From Betaproteobacteria bacterium (GTDB taxonomy: Bacteria > Pseudomonadota > Gammaproteobacteria > Burkholderiales > Eutrophovitaceae), in NCBI GenBank assembly GCA_020346185.1, contig CP070775.1, positions 3,146,335 to 3,187,483 on the forward strand: a stretch of DNA of 41,149 nucleotides, written 5' to 3'. The translations under genes were made by a program, and so were the position numbers. Below the pieces are notes generated by a model, which was given only the letters and a program-made list of their open reading frames with translations, was not told the DNA's origin and did not search any database. Positions 15,753 to 24,154 of the stretch are shown here, one piece after another (position 1 is the first letter of the stretch; each line of letters opens with the position of its first letter).

Positions 15753-16835
15753 CTAAGGTTTAGGCAGCCAACTTGGTATGCCTTGTTCGCCGCAGATCTT
15801 GGCGAACCATTCCAGTACTTCGGGATGATAGGGGATACCGTTCTTGCGCCGGTCCTGTTCGACTTCATGTGCGTTCAGGCCCGGGTACATCACTCGGTCA
15901 TGCCCTGGCGCGGGGGTCGCGTTTCGAAGCGCCGCCAGATAGGTGTCCATGTCTGACTTAAAGAGCTTCAGGTCTGTGAATGCATCGATGTCATAGGCGA
16001 TCATTTGCTGCGACTGAAAGACGCGCCGGTCTGGACCTGCCGCGGCACCAGACAAAACGCTGCCTAGCACCTCGATCATCATTGCCAGGCCGTAGCCTTT
16101 GTGCGAACCGATTTCGCGCGTGCCGCCCAAGGGCAAATGCATAAAGCCCTCAGGAATAGGTGCTTCATCCATGATGGGTGTGCCATCGGCCTCGGAGATC
16201 CACGCGGGCAACGTACCGCGCCCGAGTCGATTGGCAATGCGGATTTTGTTGCCGGCAACGCCGCTCATCGAAGCATCGAATACAAATGGCGCTTCCTTGT
16301 TGGCCGGTGCGGCAATGGCGATGGGATTGAGGCCGACCAGTTTGCCGGCGCCGAAGGTCGGTGTCATCTCCAGTCCACCAACCGTCATGGAGACACCGAT
16401 CATGTCGTGTTCCAGGGCCATCGCGGCGGTATAAGCGGCGGCACCGTAGTGCCCACCGTTGTAGATGTTGACAACACCGACACCACAATCGCGCGCCTTA
16501 GCTATTGCCAGGCGCATCCCCTCAGGCCCAATTACGCCGCCGTGTGCCGTGTCCGAATCGATGGTGGCGGTGGCTTTGCGTTCCCGTGTTACTTTCCATG
16601 CCGGTGTCGGGTTGATTTTGCCTTTCTCGAAAAAATCGACATACACGCGCAGCATGTTTGACACCCCGTGCGTATCGTAACCGCGCAAGTCAGCGTAAAG
16701 CAGGACATCGGCTGACTGCCTTGCGTGTTCGGCGGGCATACCGCATTGCTTGAACACGGCCTCGACCGTGGCACGCATGTCACCTTCGGGAACGCGGACT
16801 GCGATGTCCTCTGGAATTTGAAATTGCTCGAGCAT
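15753..16835 (-). CDS. Ldh-family (malate/L-lactate type) NAD(P)-dependent dehydrogenase
   Basis: A 360-residue oxidoreductase of the MDH2/YlbC-type Ldh family, which oxidises 2-hydroxy acids such as lactate, malate, ureidoglycolate or sugar-derived acids. Visible family blocks are VLLYADLRGYDTHGV (with the catalytic His), HGGVIGPEGMRLAI, NIYNGGHYGAAAYTA, GLNPIAIAAP and GSHKGYGLAMMIEVL, and the C-terminal MYPGLNAHEVEQDRR. The start is ATG 16835 (MLEQFQIPEDI); a 10-residue extension has no support. It is the third gene of a minus-strand run after the epimerase and SDR genes, separated by 94 bp from the SDR. That context suggests oxidation of a sugar-derived hydroxy acid. Confidence 0.9.
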   Translation of the reverse strand: MLEQFQIPEDIAVRVPEGDMRATVEAVFKQCGMPAEHARQSADVLLYADLRGYDTHGVSNMLRVYVDFFEKGKINPTPAWKVTRERKATATIDSDTAHGGVIGPEGMRLAIAKARDCGVGVVNIYNGGHYGAAAYTAAMALEHDMIGVSMTVGGLEMTPTFGAGKLVGLNPIAIAAPANKEAPFVFDASMSGVAGNKIRIANRLGRGTLPAWISEADGTPIMDEAPIPEGFMHLPLGGTREIGSHKGYGLAMMIEVLGSVLSGAAAGPDRRVFQSQQMIAYDIDAFTDLKLFKSDMDTYLAALRNATPAPGHDRVMYPGLNAHEVEQDRRKNGIPYHPEVLEWFAKICGEQGIPSWLPKP

Positions 16836-16929
16836 GGAAGGAGTCCCCGGAAAATTTGAAAACAAGAAGTATAAACAGACTCATCCAACTAAATCGGCGG
16901 CAGGTCACGGTTTCTCCCGCCGCCGAGCG

Positions 16930-17685
16930 TCACGGAAGTGTGACGCGTCCGCCATCGGCAACGAACGTCTGGCCTGTCGTGAAGCTCGAACGCTCCGAGA
17001 GCAGGAACAGCACGGTCTGTGCAATCTCCTCGGGTTGCCCGTTGCGTTTAAGAGGCGCTTCGTCGGCAATGCGCTGCATCGCTTCCGGCCCCAATTGCGC
17101 GCCCATCTCGGTTTCGATCAAACCCGGTGCCACGCAATTGACGCGAATCGCCGGACCGAAGGCTTCCGCACAGCTCCTTGCGAAGCCGATCACGGCGGCC
17201 TTCGATGTGCTGTAGGTGACCATCCTGCCTCGCGGCCGCAATCCGGCAATTGAAGAGATGCACACGATGCGCCCGTAACCTCTGTCGAGCATGCCGTCCT
17301 TGACTGCCATCACGGGCAGATAGGTGCCATCGACGTTGACGGACAGCATGTGTCGCCAGCTATCGAACGTCATTTCCGAATGGTGTGCCGCCTTGGCGAT
17401 TCCGGCGCTCGTCACCAGCAGATCAACCGGTCCGAGCCCGCTTTCCACTTCGGTCACCATTTTGGTAACGCTCTCCGGATCGGAAACATCGGCGCCTACC
17501 ATCATGGCTTCGCTACCAAGGCGCTCGATTTCCGCGACAACCTCGCGTGCAGCCTTTTCATTGCTCGCGTAGTTCACTGCCACGCGCGCACCTTCGCGGG
17601 CCAGGGCCAGGCAGGTTGCCCGGCCGATACCACGCGAGCCTCCGGTGACGAGCGCTGTTTTGCTTTGCAGTTCTTTTTTATCCAT
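16930..17685 (-). CDS. SDR-family 3-oxoacyl-ACP-reductase-like oxidoreductase
   Basis: A 251-residue classical short-chain dehydrogenase. TGGSRGIGRA binds NAD(P), VTSAGIA is the NNAG-type motif, and CISSIAG with YSTSKAA supplies the catalytic Ser, Tyr and Lys. APGLIETEM and FVADGG close the fold. It resembles FabG in length and motifs but sits in a catabolic cluster, so a sugar-acid or hydroxyacyl substrate is more likely than fatty acid synthesis. The upstream epimerase stop overlaps GTG 17691 (GTGA); ATG 17685 lies behind GGGGG, so either start is possible and translation is coupled. Confidence 0.9.
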   Translation of the reverse strand: MDKKELQSKTALVTGGSRGIGRATCLALAREGARVAVNYASNEKAAREVVAEIERLGSEAMMVGADVSDPESVTKMVTEVESGLGPVDLLVTSAGIAKAAHHSEMTFDSWRHMLSVNVDGTYLPVMAVKDGMLDRGYGRIVCISSIAGLRPRGRMVTYSTSKAAVIGFARSCAEAFGPAIRVNCVAPGLIETEMGAQLGPEAMQRIADEAPLKRNGQPEEIAQTVLFLLSERSSFTTGQTFVADGGRVTLP

Positions 17686-17687
17686 GT

Positions 17688-18545
17688 TCACCCCCGTGCG
17701 ATTTCGGCGATTCGGTCTGCGAAGTTCACCTGGCTGTTGTCCTCTGGTGCATAGCCGATGACACTGCGTGCATTGGCGATACTCCAGAAATTGTGCGTAT
17801 TGCCGCTCACGCCGTAGAAAATCTGGAAAGGTATGCCGTACTCGTCCTCGATATCCGGCGCCTCGATACTTTTGACGAACAGCTGGATCTGGTCGCGCTT
17901 GCTGAGATAGGCGCCAAGGCCGCGATGCATGGCCTTGATGTCACCCGCAGCGATGTCGTCCAGATCGGCATTATCCCTCGGCCCGCCGATACGCAACTGC
18001 ACCACTTCGAGCTTGCGCCCGCCGACTTGACCGGTGGCGAATACAAAGCCGAGCGATTCGTAGGCGATCTTGGCCCAGCCGTAGAAGTTGTCAGACTTCG
18101 GTGGCATGTCGGGTGTGACGCAGTCCCATTGGTCTTTCCAGATCAATCGCTCGTAGTAATCGGCCGCGTGGTTGGAACTCGCGACAACGACTCTTTTCAC
18201 ATCTTCCTCAATGGCGGTCTGATAGACGTTGTAGGCCATGGCGACGTTAGCGTGCTCGGCCTCAAACTTTGGTTGGCTGTTGTTGGACCAGGTTGTTGCG
18301 TCCAGGCCTTTGGCGCTCACAAAAGCGCTGTGAATGATGGCGTCGGCGCCCTTGAAGTGTTTGCGGTACAAATCCCTGTCTGATTGTGTCAGATCGCAAA
18401 CGCGAATGCCGGGTACTTTCTCTGCGTTCGCATTGGTTTCGCGATTGTCGAGCGCAACGATCTCGTAGCGCTCGGCGAGTTCGGTCCACATGCGCTGAAT
18501 GATGTACCCGCTGGCACCGGTTACTACCACCCGTTTTTTCGTCAT
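17688..18545 (-). CDS. NAD-dependent epimerase/dehydratase family protein
   Basis: A 285-residue extended SDR. VVVTGASGYIIQRM is the nucleotide loop, but the third glycine of GxxGxxG is Ile. ALDNR then gives an acidic residue suited to NAD. VVVASSNHAADYY and YGWAK provide the catalytic Ser, Tyr and Lys, and the pattern resembles uronate-dehydrogenase-like members. GGGAGAGCG precedes ATG 18545 and fixes the start. It is the first gene of the minus-strand run, overlapping the SDR at its stop codon, and it is divergent from the crotonase gene. It likely oxidises or epimerises a sugar or sugar acid. Confidence 0.85.
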   Translation of the reverse strand: MTKKRVVVTGASGYIIQRMWTELAERYEIVALDNRETNANAEKVPGIRVCDLTQSDRDLYRKHFKGADAIIHSAFVSAKGLDATTWSNNSQPKFEAEHANVAMAYNVYQTAIEEDVKRVVVASSNHAADYYERLIWKDQWDCVTPDMPPKSDNFYGWAKIAYESLGFVFATGQVGGRKLEVVQLRIGGPRDNADLDDIAAGDIKAMHRGLGAYLSKRDQIQLFVKSIEAPDIEDEYGIPFQIFYGVSGNTHNFWSIANARSVIGYAPEDNSQVNFADRIAEIARG

Positions 18546-18740
18546 TTTTCGCTCTCCCGAATTCAACAAACAACAAATTTCTCAGAACGTCGAGTATAGA
18601 AGACGCCTGAGATTTGATACACCGCACTTGATAAACCGTGGGACAAAGCGACGTCGGTTCGCCATCACGGCGTGCGTGCGGATAAGTGTGGACACCAGTT
18701 TGCTATCCTGTCGGCCTTCGAATGCCTGGATCCACGCTGC

Positions 18741-19403
18741 ATGCTCACCATCGAAACGTACGGCCGTGTGGCCGTCCTGAACATCGACGACGGCAAAGCC
18801 AACGTCGTTAGCGAGGCTTTCTCGAAAGCACTTAACGAAGGCCTCGACGCCGCCGAACGCGACGCGGACGTGGTGCTCATCGTTGGCCGCCCGGGGCGCT
18901 TCTCCGCCGGCTTCGACCTGAGCGTGATACGTGACGGCACGCTGGAGAAGGCGGCGGCCATGCGCAGCGCCGGCGCATGGACCATGCATCGTCTGTTCAT
19001 GCATCCGCAACCGGTGGTGATGGCGTGTACTGGTCACGCACTGGCGGCCGGCGCACTGATCTTGTTGACTGGCGACACCCGCATTGGCGTGCGAGGAGAC
19101 TTCAAGATCGGTCTGAATGAAACCTCGATCGGGCTGGCCCTGCCCACCTACGGACTGGAACTTGCCAAGGCGCGCATGGCGGCCACACATGTCACTGCCA
19201 ACGTCATCCAGGCCAGAATCCACGATCCGGACGGCGCGGTGACGGCCGGCTATTTGGACGAAGTGGTGGAGGGCGACCAGCTGATGGAAACGGCACTGGC
19301 GCGTGCCACCGCGCTCGCCGAGATTAGTGGCGAAGCTTATGCCACCGTCAAGCAGCGACTACGCGGTGAGACGGCGAAGATCATGGCCGACAGTCTCGCC
19401 TGA
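18741..19403 (+). CDS. short enoyl-CoA hydratase/isomerase (crotonase) family protein
   Basis: A 220-residue crotonase, shorter than the common 255-265. The first oxyanion-hole region is GRPGRFSAGFDLS, and the second is ACTGHALAAGALILLTGD. FKIGLNETSIGLALP covers the catalytic loop and KARMAATHVTANVIQA the following helix. The long C-terminal helical bundle is trimmed, as in a known subgroup of small crotonases. The ATG at 18741 gives the typical N-terminus MLTIETYGRVAVLNID. It is divergent from the epimerase operon and 87 bp before the hydroxypyruvate isomerase gene. Confidence 0.85.
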   Translation: MLTIETYGRVAVLNIDDGKANVVSEAFSKALNEGLDAAERDADVVLIVGRPGRFSAGFDLSVIRDGTLEKAAAMRSAGAWTMHRLFMHPQPVVMACTGHALAAGALILLTGDTRIGVRGDFKIGLNETSIGLALPTYGLELAKARMAATHVTANVIQARIHDPDGAVTAGYLDEVVEGDQLMETALARATALAEISGEAYATVKQRLRGETAKIMADSLA

Positions 19404-19490
19404 CTCTCACGTTACTGCCCAGAGGAAAATTGGGTAGACCCCTTTCGGATTAGGACGAGCGGACTCAACAACGCGCGAAGGAATAAAGAG

Positions 19491-20321
19491 ATGCCACAGT
19501 TTGCCGCGAACCTTCACTATCTGTTTACCGAAGTGCCATTCATGGACCGTTTCGAAGCGGCCGCATCGGCAGGGTTCAAGGCGGTCGAGTTCCAGGTGCC
19601 TTACGACTATCCAGCGGCCGAGCTAGGCGCACGACTGATGGCGAATGGATTGAAGATGGTGCTGTTCGACGCTCCGATGGGTGATTGGGAGCGCGGAGAT
19701 CGCGGCCTTGCGGCTGTCCCGGGGCGCACTCAGCGATTTCGAGATAGCCTGCCGCGCGTGCTTGAATATGCCGCAGCGCTTGATTGTACGACGGTGCACG
19801 TAATGGCTGGTGTTGTCGGGAGCGGTGATGCCTACGAACGGGCGGAACGCGTGTATATCGAGAATCTTGACCATGCCGCCGGTTTTCTCGGCGAGCACGG
19901 CATCGCAGCGGTAATCGAACCGATTAACAACAAAATGGGGGTGGTCGCTGGTGGTCCGGATTACACCACCCAGGGCATGCACGGCTACTTCCTTAATCAC
20001 ACCGCGCAGGCGCGCCGCATCATCGAAGCGGTCGGCTCGGATAATCTGTTCCTGCATCTTGATTGCTATCACATGCAGATGCTAGAAGGAAACCTGGCAC
20101 AGTCAATCCGCGACAACATCGCCATTACGCGACACTTCCAGATCGCGGGGGTACCGGGTCGTCATGAGCCCAATGTCGGCGAGATTAACTATCCCTTCCT
20201 TTTCGATCTGATCGACGACTTGGGTTATGCGGGGTGGATCGGTTGTGAGTACCGGCCCAAAGGCACGACGCTCGACGGCCTTGGTTGGGCGCAACGTTAC
20301 GGTATCGGAGTTGACTTATAG
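19491..20321 (+). CDS. hyi: hydroxypyruvate isomerase-like TIM-barrel protein
   Basis: A 276-residue protein matching Hyi (hydroxypyruvate to tartronate semialdehyde) and the related 2-oxo-tetronate isomerases. N-terminal FAANLHYLFTEVPFMDRF and GFKAVEFQVPYDYP are characteristic. E143 (VIEPINNK) and E253 (GCEYRP) align with the paired acidic residues of the barrel, with D191, H194, and HEPNVGEINY also conserved. AAGGAATAAAG precedes ATG 19491. With the hydroxyacid dehydrogenases nearby it may form a glyoxylate or tetronate/erythronate route. Specificity between hydroxypyruvate and 2-oxo-tetronate cannot be decided here. Confidence 0.88.
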   Translation: MPQFAANLHYLFTEVPFMDRFEAAASAGFKAVEFQVPYDYPAAELGARLMANGLKMVLFDAPMGDWERGDRGLAAVPGRTQRFRDSLPRVLEYAAALDCTTVHVMAGVVGSGDAYERAERVYIENLDHAAGFLGEHGIAAVIEPINNKMGVVAGGPDYTTQGMHGYFLNHTAQARRIIEAVGSDNLFLHLDCYHMQMLEGNLAQSIRDNIAITRHFQIAGVPGRHEPNVGEINYPFLFDLIDDLGYAGWIGCEYRPKGTTLDGLGWAQRYGIGVDL

Positions 20322-20454
20322 CAAGTAATGAACGATGTGAGCAAGGTAACGGCGTTAGGCGTGACCAGTTATATAGATAAATTCGGAGTTATATTTCCTA
20401 GCGCCCATCGGTTTTTCCAGCCGATTTCTTCCATCAGAGTGTAAGGATGAAAGC

Positions 20455-20856
20455 ATGCCCAAGAAATTTGTCAATCCGCCCGGCATGAAAGCGCTGGGTA
20501 TGTACACGCAGGTCACCGTTGCGCAAGGTGGCAGCATCGCCTTTATCAGCGGTCAGGTTTCAGCTGATGTTAACGGTAAGATTGTCGGAGCTGGCGACAT
20601 TGAGGTGCAAGCCGTTCAGGTATTCGAGAATCTGAAACTTGCTCTAGGTGGGATCGGTGCCACGTTTGACGATGTCATCAAGCTCACGGTTTTCATCGTC
20701 GGTTTCACGCAAGAGCGGCGCAAGGCGGTGATGGATGTGCGCAGCCGTTACATCTCGACGGAGAATCCGCCGGCGGCAACCATGGTCGGCGTCGATCAGC
20801 TCGTCGAGCCGGAATTGCTGGTTGAGGTCGAGGCCGTTGTGGCGATTGACGGATAG
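20455..20856 (+). CDS. Rid/YjgF/UK114 family protein lacking the RidA arginine
   Basis: A 133-residue small trimer-forming protein. AFISGQVSADVNGKIVG, VFENLKLALGGIGATFDDVIKLTVF and the C-terminal PELLVEVEAVVAI are family hallmarks. Canonical RidA, the enamine/imine deaminase, has an arginine in the NPPAR motif. Here the segment reads ENPPAATMVGV, so this belongs to a non-RidA subgroup and may not deaminate 2-aminoacrylate. It ends the plus-strand arm of the catabolic cluster, 133 bp after the isomerase. Confidence 0.88.
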   Translation: MPKKFVNPPGMKALGMYTQVTVAQGGSIAFISGQVSADVNGKIVGAGDIEVQAVQVFENLKLALGGIGATFDDVIKLTVFIVGFTQERRKAVMDVRSRYISTENPPAATMVGVDQLVEPELLVEVEAVVAIDG

Positions 20857-20960
20857 TGTGTACCCGCTTTTAGCGACTGGCTTGTCCTGCCACGCAAGCG
20901 CAGTGTCGCCCTTGCATACAAAGTGTGAGCGCTCACTGTTAAAATGGATGGTTTCACTAA

Positions 20961-21233
20961 TCAAGCTGCCAGCTTGTCTTCAGCGCCGGTTTCGTTTGCC
21001 GGCCGGGCGCGGTTGTCCTTGTCCGGCTGCTGCATCGCGGCCGGGAGCACGGGCGCGCGCCAGGGCCAAGCCTTAGGGCCCTGGTCGAGCAATTCCCGTG
21101 AAAATCCCATGTCCTCAAGATGCCGATCGCTCAGGCCACGCAGATGCTGGCGGATATCCACTCGTGCCTTGCGTTCTCGTGCCTCAATCAGGCAATTCAT
21201 GACACGCTCCAGAAAACTTGCTTTTTTAGTCAT
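20961..21233 (-). CDS. DUF1127 family protein
   Basis: A 90-residue protein. The DUF1127 core is clear: IEARERKARVDIRQHLRGLSDRHLEDMGFSRELL. It is followed by an uncommon charged and Pro/Ala-rich tail (WPWRAPVLPAAMQQPDKDN and beyond). Small DUF1127 proteins with Arg-rich helices can bind RNA and affect stress physiology, but this longer form has no assigned role. ATG 21233 is chosen because the family domain begins directly after MTKKASF. A minus-strand promoter lies upstream. Confidence 0.8.
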   Translation of the reverse strand: MTKKASFLERVMNCLIEARERKARVDIRQHLRGLSDRHLEDMGFSRELLDQGPKAWPWRAPVLPAAMQQPDKDNRARPANETGAEDKLAA

Positions 21234-21272
21234 GTAGATACATATCTCCGATAGTCTTTGGTTTACAGTCCT

Positions 21273-21300
21273 AATATATATGGGTGATATTGCGATGCAA
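21273..21300 (-). promoter_or_regulatory. sigma-70-type promoter for the DUF1127 gene
   Basis: On the minus strand TTGCAT, 16 bp, TATATT lies 40 bp before the ATG at 21233. The region is AT-rich compared with its surroundings. Confidence 0.45.
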
Positions 21301-21335
21301 CAAGTATATCTTGAGCGCGTAGCGTAAAGCAAATT

Positions 21336-22286
21336 ATGGTCCTGTTAATCAGTAAGTTGTAACTCAATGCTTTACGTGATTTGGATGCTGTATCGCGCCA
21401 TTAATGGTCTCTTCGGACTGCCGGGGAAGGGCATGTCAAGGCAGTGGAGGTCAGTCAGCAGATCAAGGTGCTGGAGGAGCAATTCGGCCAGCCGTTGTTT
21501 CATCGCCTGCCGACTGGTTTGGCACTGACCCGGGCCGCCCAAGCCGGGCTTCCGTTGGTACGTGAAGCCCTGGCCTCACTCGAAAGCGCTGCTCAATTGA
21601 TGGCTGCGCGGCGTGGTGCCGATACCCTCACCGTCTGGACGGCACCATCGTTCGCTGCCAAGTGGTTATTGCCGCGGCTGCACCGCTTTATTGATTTACA
21701 CCCCGGCATCGACATTCGGCTCAGTGCGTCAGCGTTGTTGATCGAGGGCGCGCGCACCAGCGGCATGATCAGCAGTGACGATCTGCGTCGTCACGGCGTC
21801 GATGTTGCGATCCGTTTCGGCCAGGGTCAGTACCCGGGTTGCCAGGTGGACAAGTTGCTGTCCGCCTCCGTCGTCCCACTGTGCAGTCCGAAGCTCATGG
21901 GCGGCACACCCCCGCTGCGCGAACCGGCCGATTTACGCAACTTCACTTTGTTGCACGACGACACGGCCTATGAAGGCCGGCCCGACTGGGCGAGCTGGCT
22001 GGCGCAGGCCGGCGTGACCGACGTGGACCCCAGTCACGGTTTGCGTTTCAATCACGCATCATTGGCCCTCGACGCAGCGGCCGATGGGCAGGGTGTTGCG
22101 TTGACTTTGCACTCGCTGGCGGCATTGGACCTGGCAAGTGGACGGCTGGTGGTGCCATTCACACAGAGTGTCGAACTGGACGCCGCCTATTACATGATAA
22201 GCCTGCGAACGGCGCAGGAAATTGAAGCACCGGAGATCGCGGCGTTTCGCGAATGGCTTCTGGCCGAGGCGCAAAACGAGGAATAG
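21336..22286 (+). pseudogene. LysR-family (GcvA-like) regulator with two in-frame stops
   Basis: Read from ATG 21336, one continuous frame gives a GcvA-like winged-helix domain interrupted twice: TAA at 21360-21362, then LNALRDLDAVSRH, TAA at 21402-21404, then WSLRTAGEGHVKAVEVSQQIKVLEE. Aligned to the usual LNALRAFEAAARHLSFTRAAEELHVT pattern without gaps, the stops fall at ordinary residue positions, so these are nonsense mutations and not a frameshift. The effector-binding domain stays open from GTG 21444 to 22286 (280 residues). A product from there would lack most of the DNA-binding domain. It lies just upstream of the peptide-transport operon and may be its former regulator. Confidence 0.85.
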
Positions 22287-22352
22287 ATGTCGCGGCCGGT
22301 GTGTATCCGTAGCAGCTGATGAACGTGCCGACGAGCTGTCACAGGCAAGGAG

Positions 22353-22544
22353 TGCTACATTGCAAGCTTCGACGCAAAACCGTGCAACCTGTGAAAAGAA
22401 AACATCGGCAACGCAGGAGGAAGAGACGATGCGTGTAGCCCCACGCCTGCGACTGGGGCTTGGCATAGAGAGCGGCTCGATATTCACCTTGATTCTGGTC
22501 CTTGCTCTTGTCGGCTGCGGATCCAGCGAAGATACGGATCAAGC
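22353..22544 (+). repeat. leader/signal-peptide module, copy 1
   Basis: This 192-bp segment runs from TGCTACATTGCA, whose TGCTACATT fits an extended -10, through a 76-nt leader and the first 38 codons of the binding-protein gene to GATACGGATCAAGC. It aligns without any gap to 28203-28394. Before the ATG about 51 of 76 bases match by eye. No similarity continues beyond the signal-peptide region. Confidence 0.85.
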
Positions 22545-24087
22545 GACGAACACGACTTCAGAAATCGCAGAGGTCAGGACTTTCCGTTATTCGACTTCGG
22601 GCGACATTCTGGGCCTGGACCCGTACACCCATAATGAGGGTCCTAACAACGCGATGAAAGACAACCTTTATGAGGGGTTGGTTCACCGTGCCTACGATTT
22701 GTCTTTGCACCCGGCACTGGCGACCGATTGGGAACAAACCGACCCGCTTACCTGGCGCTTTAACTTGCGCAAAGGCGTGAAATTCCACAACGGTAATGCC
22801 TTCACCGCGGATGACGTTCTGACGTCACTGGAACGCATCCGCATGCCCAACTCGAGTATGACGTTTGCTGTTGCCGCTATCGAAAAGATCGTCAAGATCG
22901 ACGACCACACCATCGACATCATTACCAGGTATCCGGACCCGACCCTGCTGCTGAATTTGCCGCTGTTCTGGATCATGGACAAAGAATGGTTGGAGGAAAA
23001 CGATGGCATGGACATTCAGGAAGGCGCGGTCGTCAGTACCTTCGCCAACCTCAACGTCAACGGAACCGGACCCTTCATATTGCAGGAGTGGGTTCCGGAC
23101 ACGCGCACGGTCCTGGTGCCAAATCCAGACTGGTGGAACACGCCGCGGCACAACCTGAACAAGGCGATCTTTCAGCCTATCGCTAACAATTCGACGCGCG
23201 TGGCGGCATTGCTCTCGGGTGACATCGATCTGATGTATCCAGTGCCGCTTCAAGATATTGCGCGGTTGGAAAGCTCGCCGGGCGTGAGCGTCCTGCAGGG
23301 ACCGGAGCTGCGGGTTATTTTCCTCGGTTTCGATCAACATCGTGACGAACTCCTGGATATGCCGGGCAGCGGCAAGAATCCATTCAAAGACGTTCGCGTG
23401 CGCAAGGCTTTTTATCAAGCCATCGACATCGAGGCCATTCATCGGGTTGTCATGCGCAAGGCATCGAAGCCGACGGGTCTGATGATTGCCGAAGGGAACA
23501 ACGGCTTTCAACCGGACATGAACGAGCGTTTCCCCTACGATTCCGGGGCAGCGAAGAAACTCCTGGCCGATGCCGGTTACCCGAATGGATTTTCAGTGAC
23601 GTTCGATTGCCCGAATGATCGCTATGTCAACGACGAGGCAATTTGTTTGTCGATCATTCCGATGCTCAAGCGCATCGGTATCGATGTAAAACTGAATGCA
23701 CAAACAAAGTCATTGCACTTCGAGAAGATCAGCCGGACGCAGGGCTACAATACGAGCTTCTACATGCTGGGCTGGACTCCCGGCAGTTATGATGCCCACA
23801 ATCCGTTGGTGCAGCTCATGTCGTTGGACGGGGAGGGGCAAGGCACCTGGAATTCCGGCCGCTACACCCATCCCCGGATCGAAGAACTCACGGATTTGAT
23901 CGGAGGCGAGATTGATGTCGACAAGCGCAATTCGATGATCAGGGAAGCCTTCCGGATTCACCAGCAGGACGTTGGTCACATTCCGCTTCACCAACAGGCG
24001 CTTGCATGGGGCGTCGGCAATCGGGTTGAAGAAGTCAAACAACGACCGCAGAACGATGTCGATCTGCGCTACGTCATAATGAAGTAG
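22429..24087 (+). CDS. oligopeptide ABC transporter, substrate-binding lipoprotein (family 5)
   Basis: A 552-residue SBP_bac_5 protein. The signal peptide ends with lipobox ALVGC, Cys at residue 30, followed by an acidic linker (GSSEDTDQA). Family blocks are YEGLVHRAYDLSLHPALATDW, TWRFNLRKGVKFHNGNAFTADDV, NVNGTGPFILQEWVPD, DVRVRKAFYQAIDIEAI and the C-terminal RIEELTDLIGGE. GGAGG precedes ATG 22429. It captures peptides (or similar cationic ligands) in the periplasm and delivers them to the permeases encoded directly downstream. Its leader and signal peptide are shared with the transglycosylase gene at 28279. It ends with TAG. Confidence 0.93.
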   Translation: MRVAPRLRLGLGIESGSIFTLILVLALVGCGSSEDTDQATNTTSEIAEVRTFRYSTSGDILGLDPYTHNEGPNNAMKDNLYEGLVHRAYDLSLHPALATDWEQTDPLTWRFNLRKGVKFHNGNAFTADDVLTSLERIRMPNSSMTFAVAAIEKIVKIDDHTIDIITRYPDPTLLLNLPLFWIMDKEWLEENDGMDIQEGAVVSTFANLNVNGTGPFILQEWVPDTRTVLVPNPDWWNTPRHNLNKAIFQPIANNSTRVAALLSGDIDLMYPVPLQDIARLESSPGVSVLQGPELRVIFLGFDQHRDELLDMPGSGKNPFKDVRVRKAFYQAIDIEAIHRVVMRKASKPTGLMIAEGNNGFQPDMNERFPYDSGAAKKLLADAGYPNGFSVTFDCPNDRYVNDEAICLSIIPMLKRIGIDVKLNAQTKSLHFEKISRTQGYNTSFYMLGWTPGSYDAHNPLVQLMSLDGEGQGTWNSGRYTHPRIEELTDLIGGEIDVDKRNSMIREAFRIHQQDVGHIPLHQQALAWGVGNRVEEVKQRPQNDVDLRYVIMK

Positions 24088-24154
24088 TTGAAGTCAATGT
24101 CATTGCGGCCTGGGTTCTTCGGAGGCCGGTTCGCGCCGTTATCGAGTTTCATCG

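Noticed and set aside
22825-23511. 228-codon minus-strand open frame
   Set aside because: Antisense shadow inside the peptide-binding protein gene.
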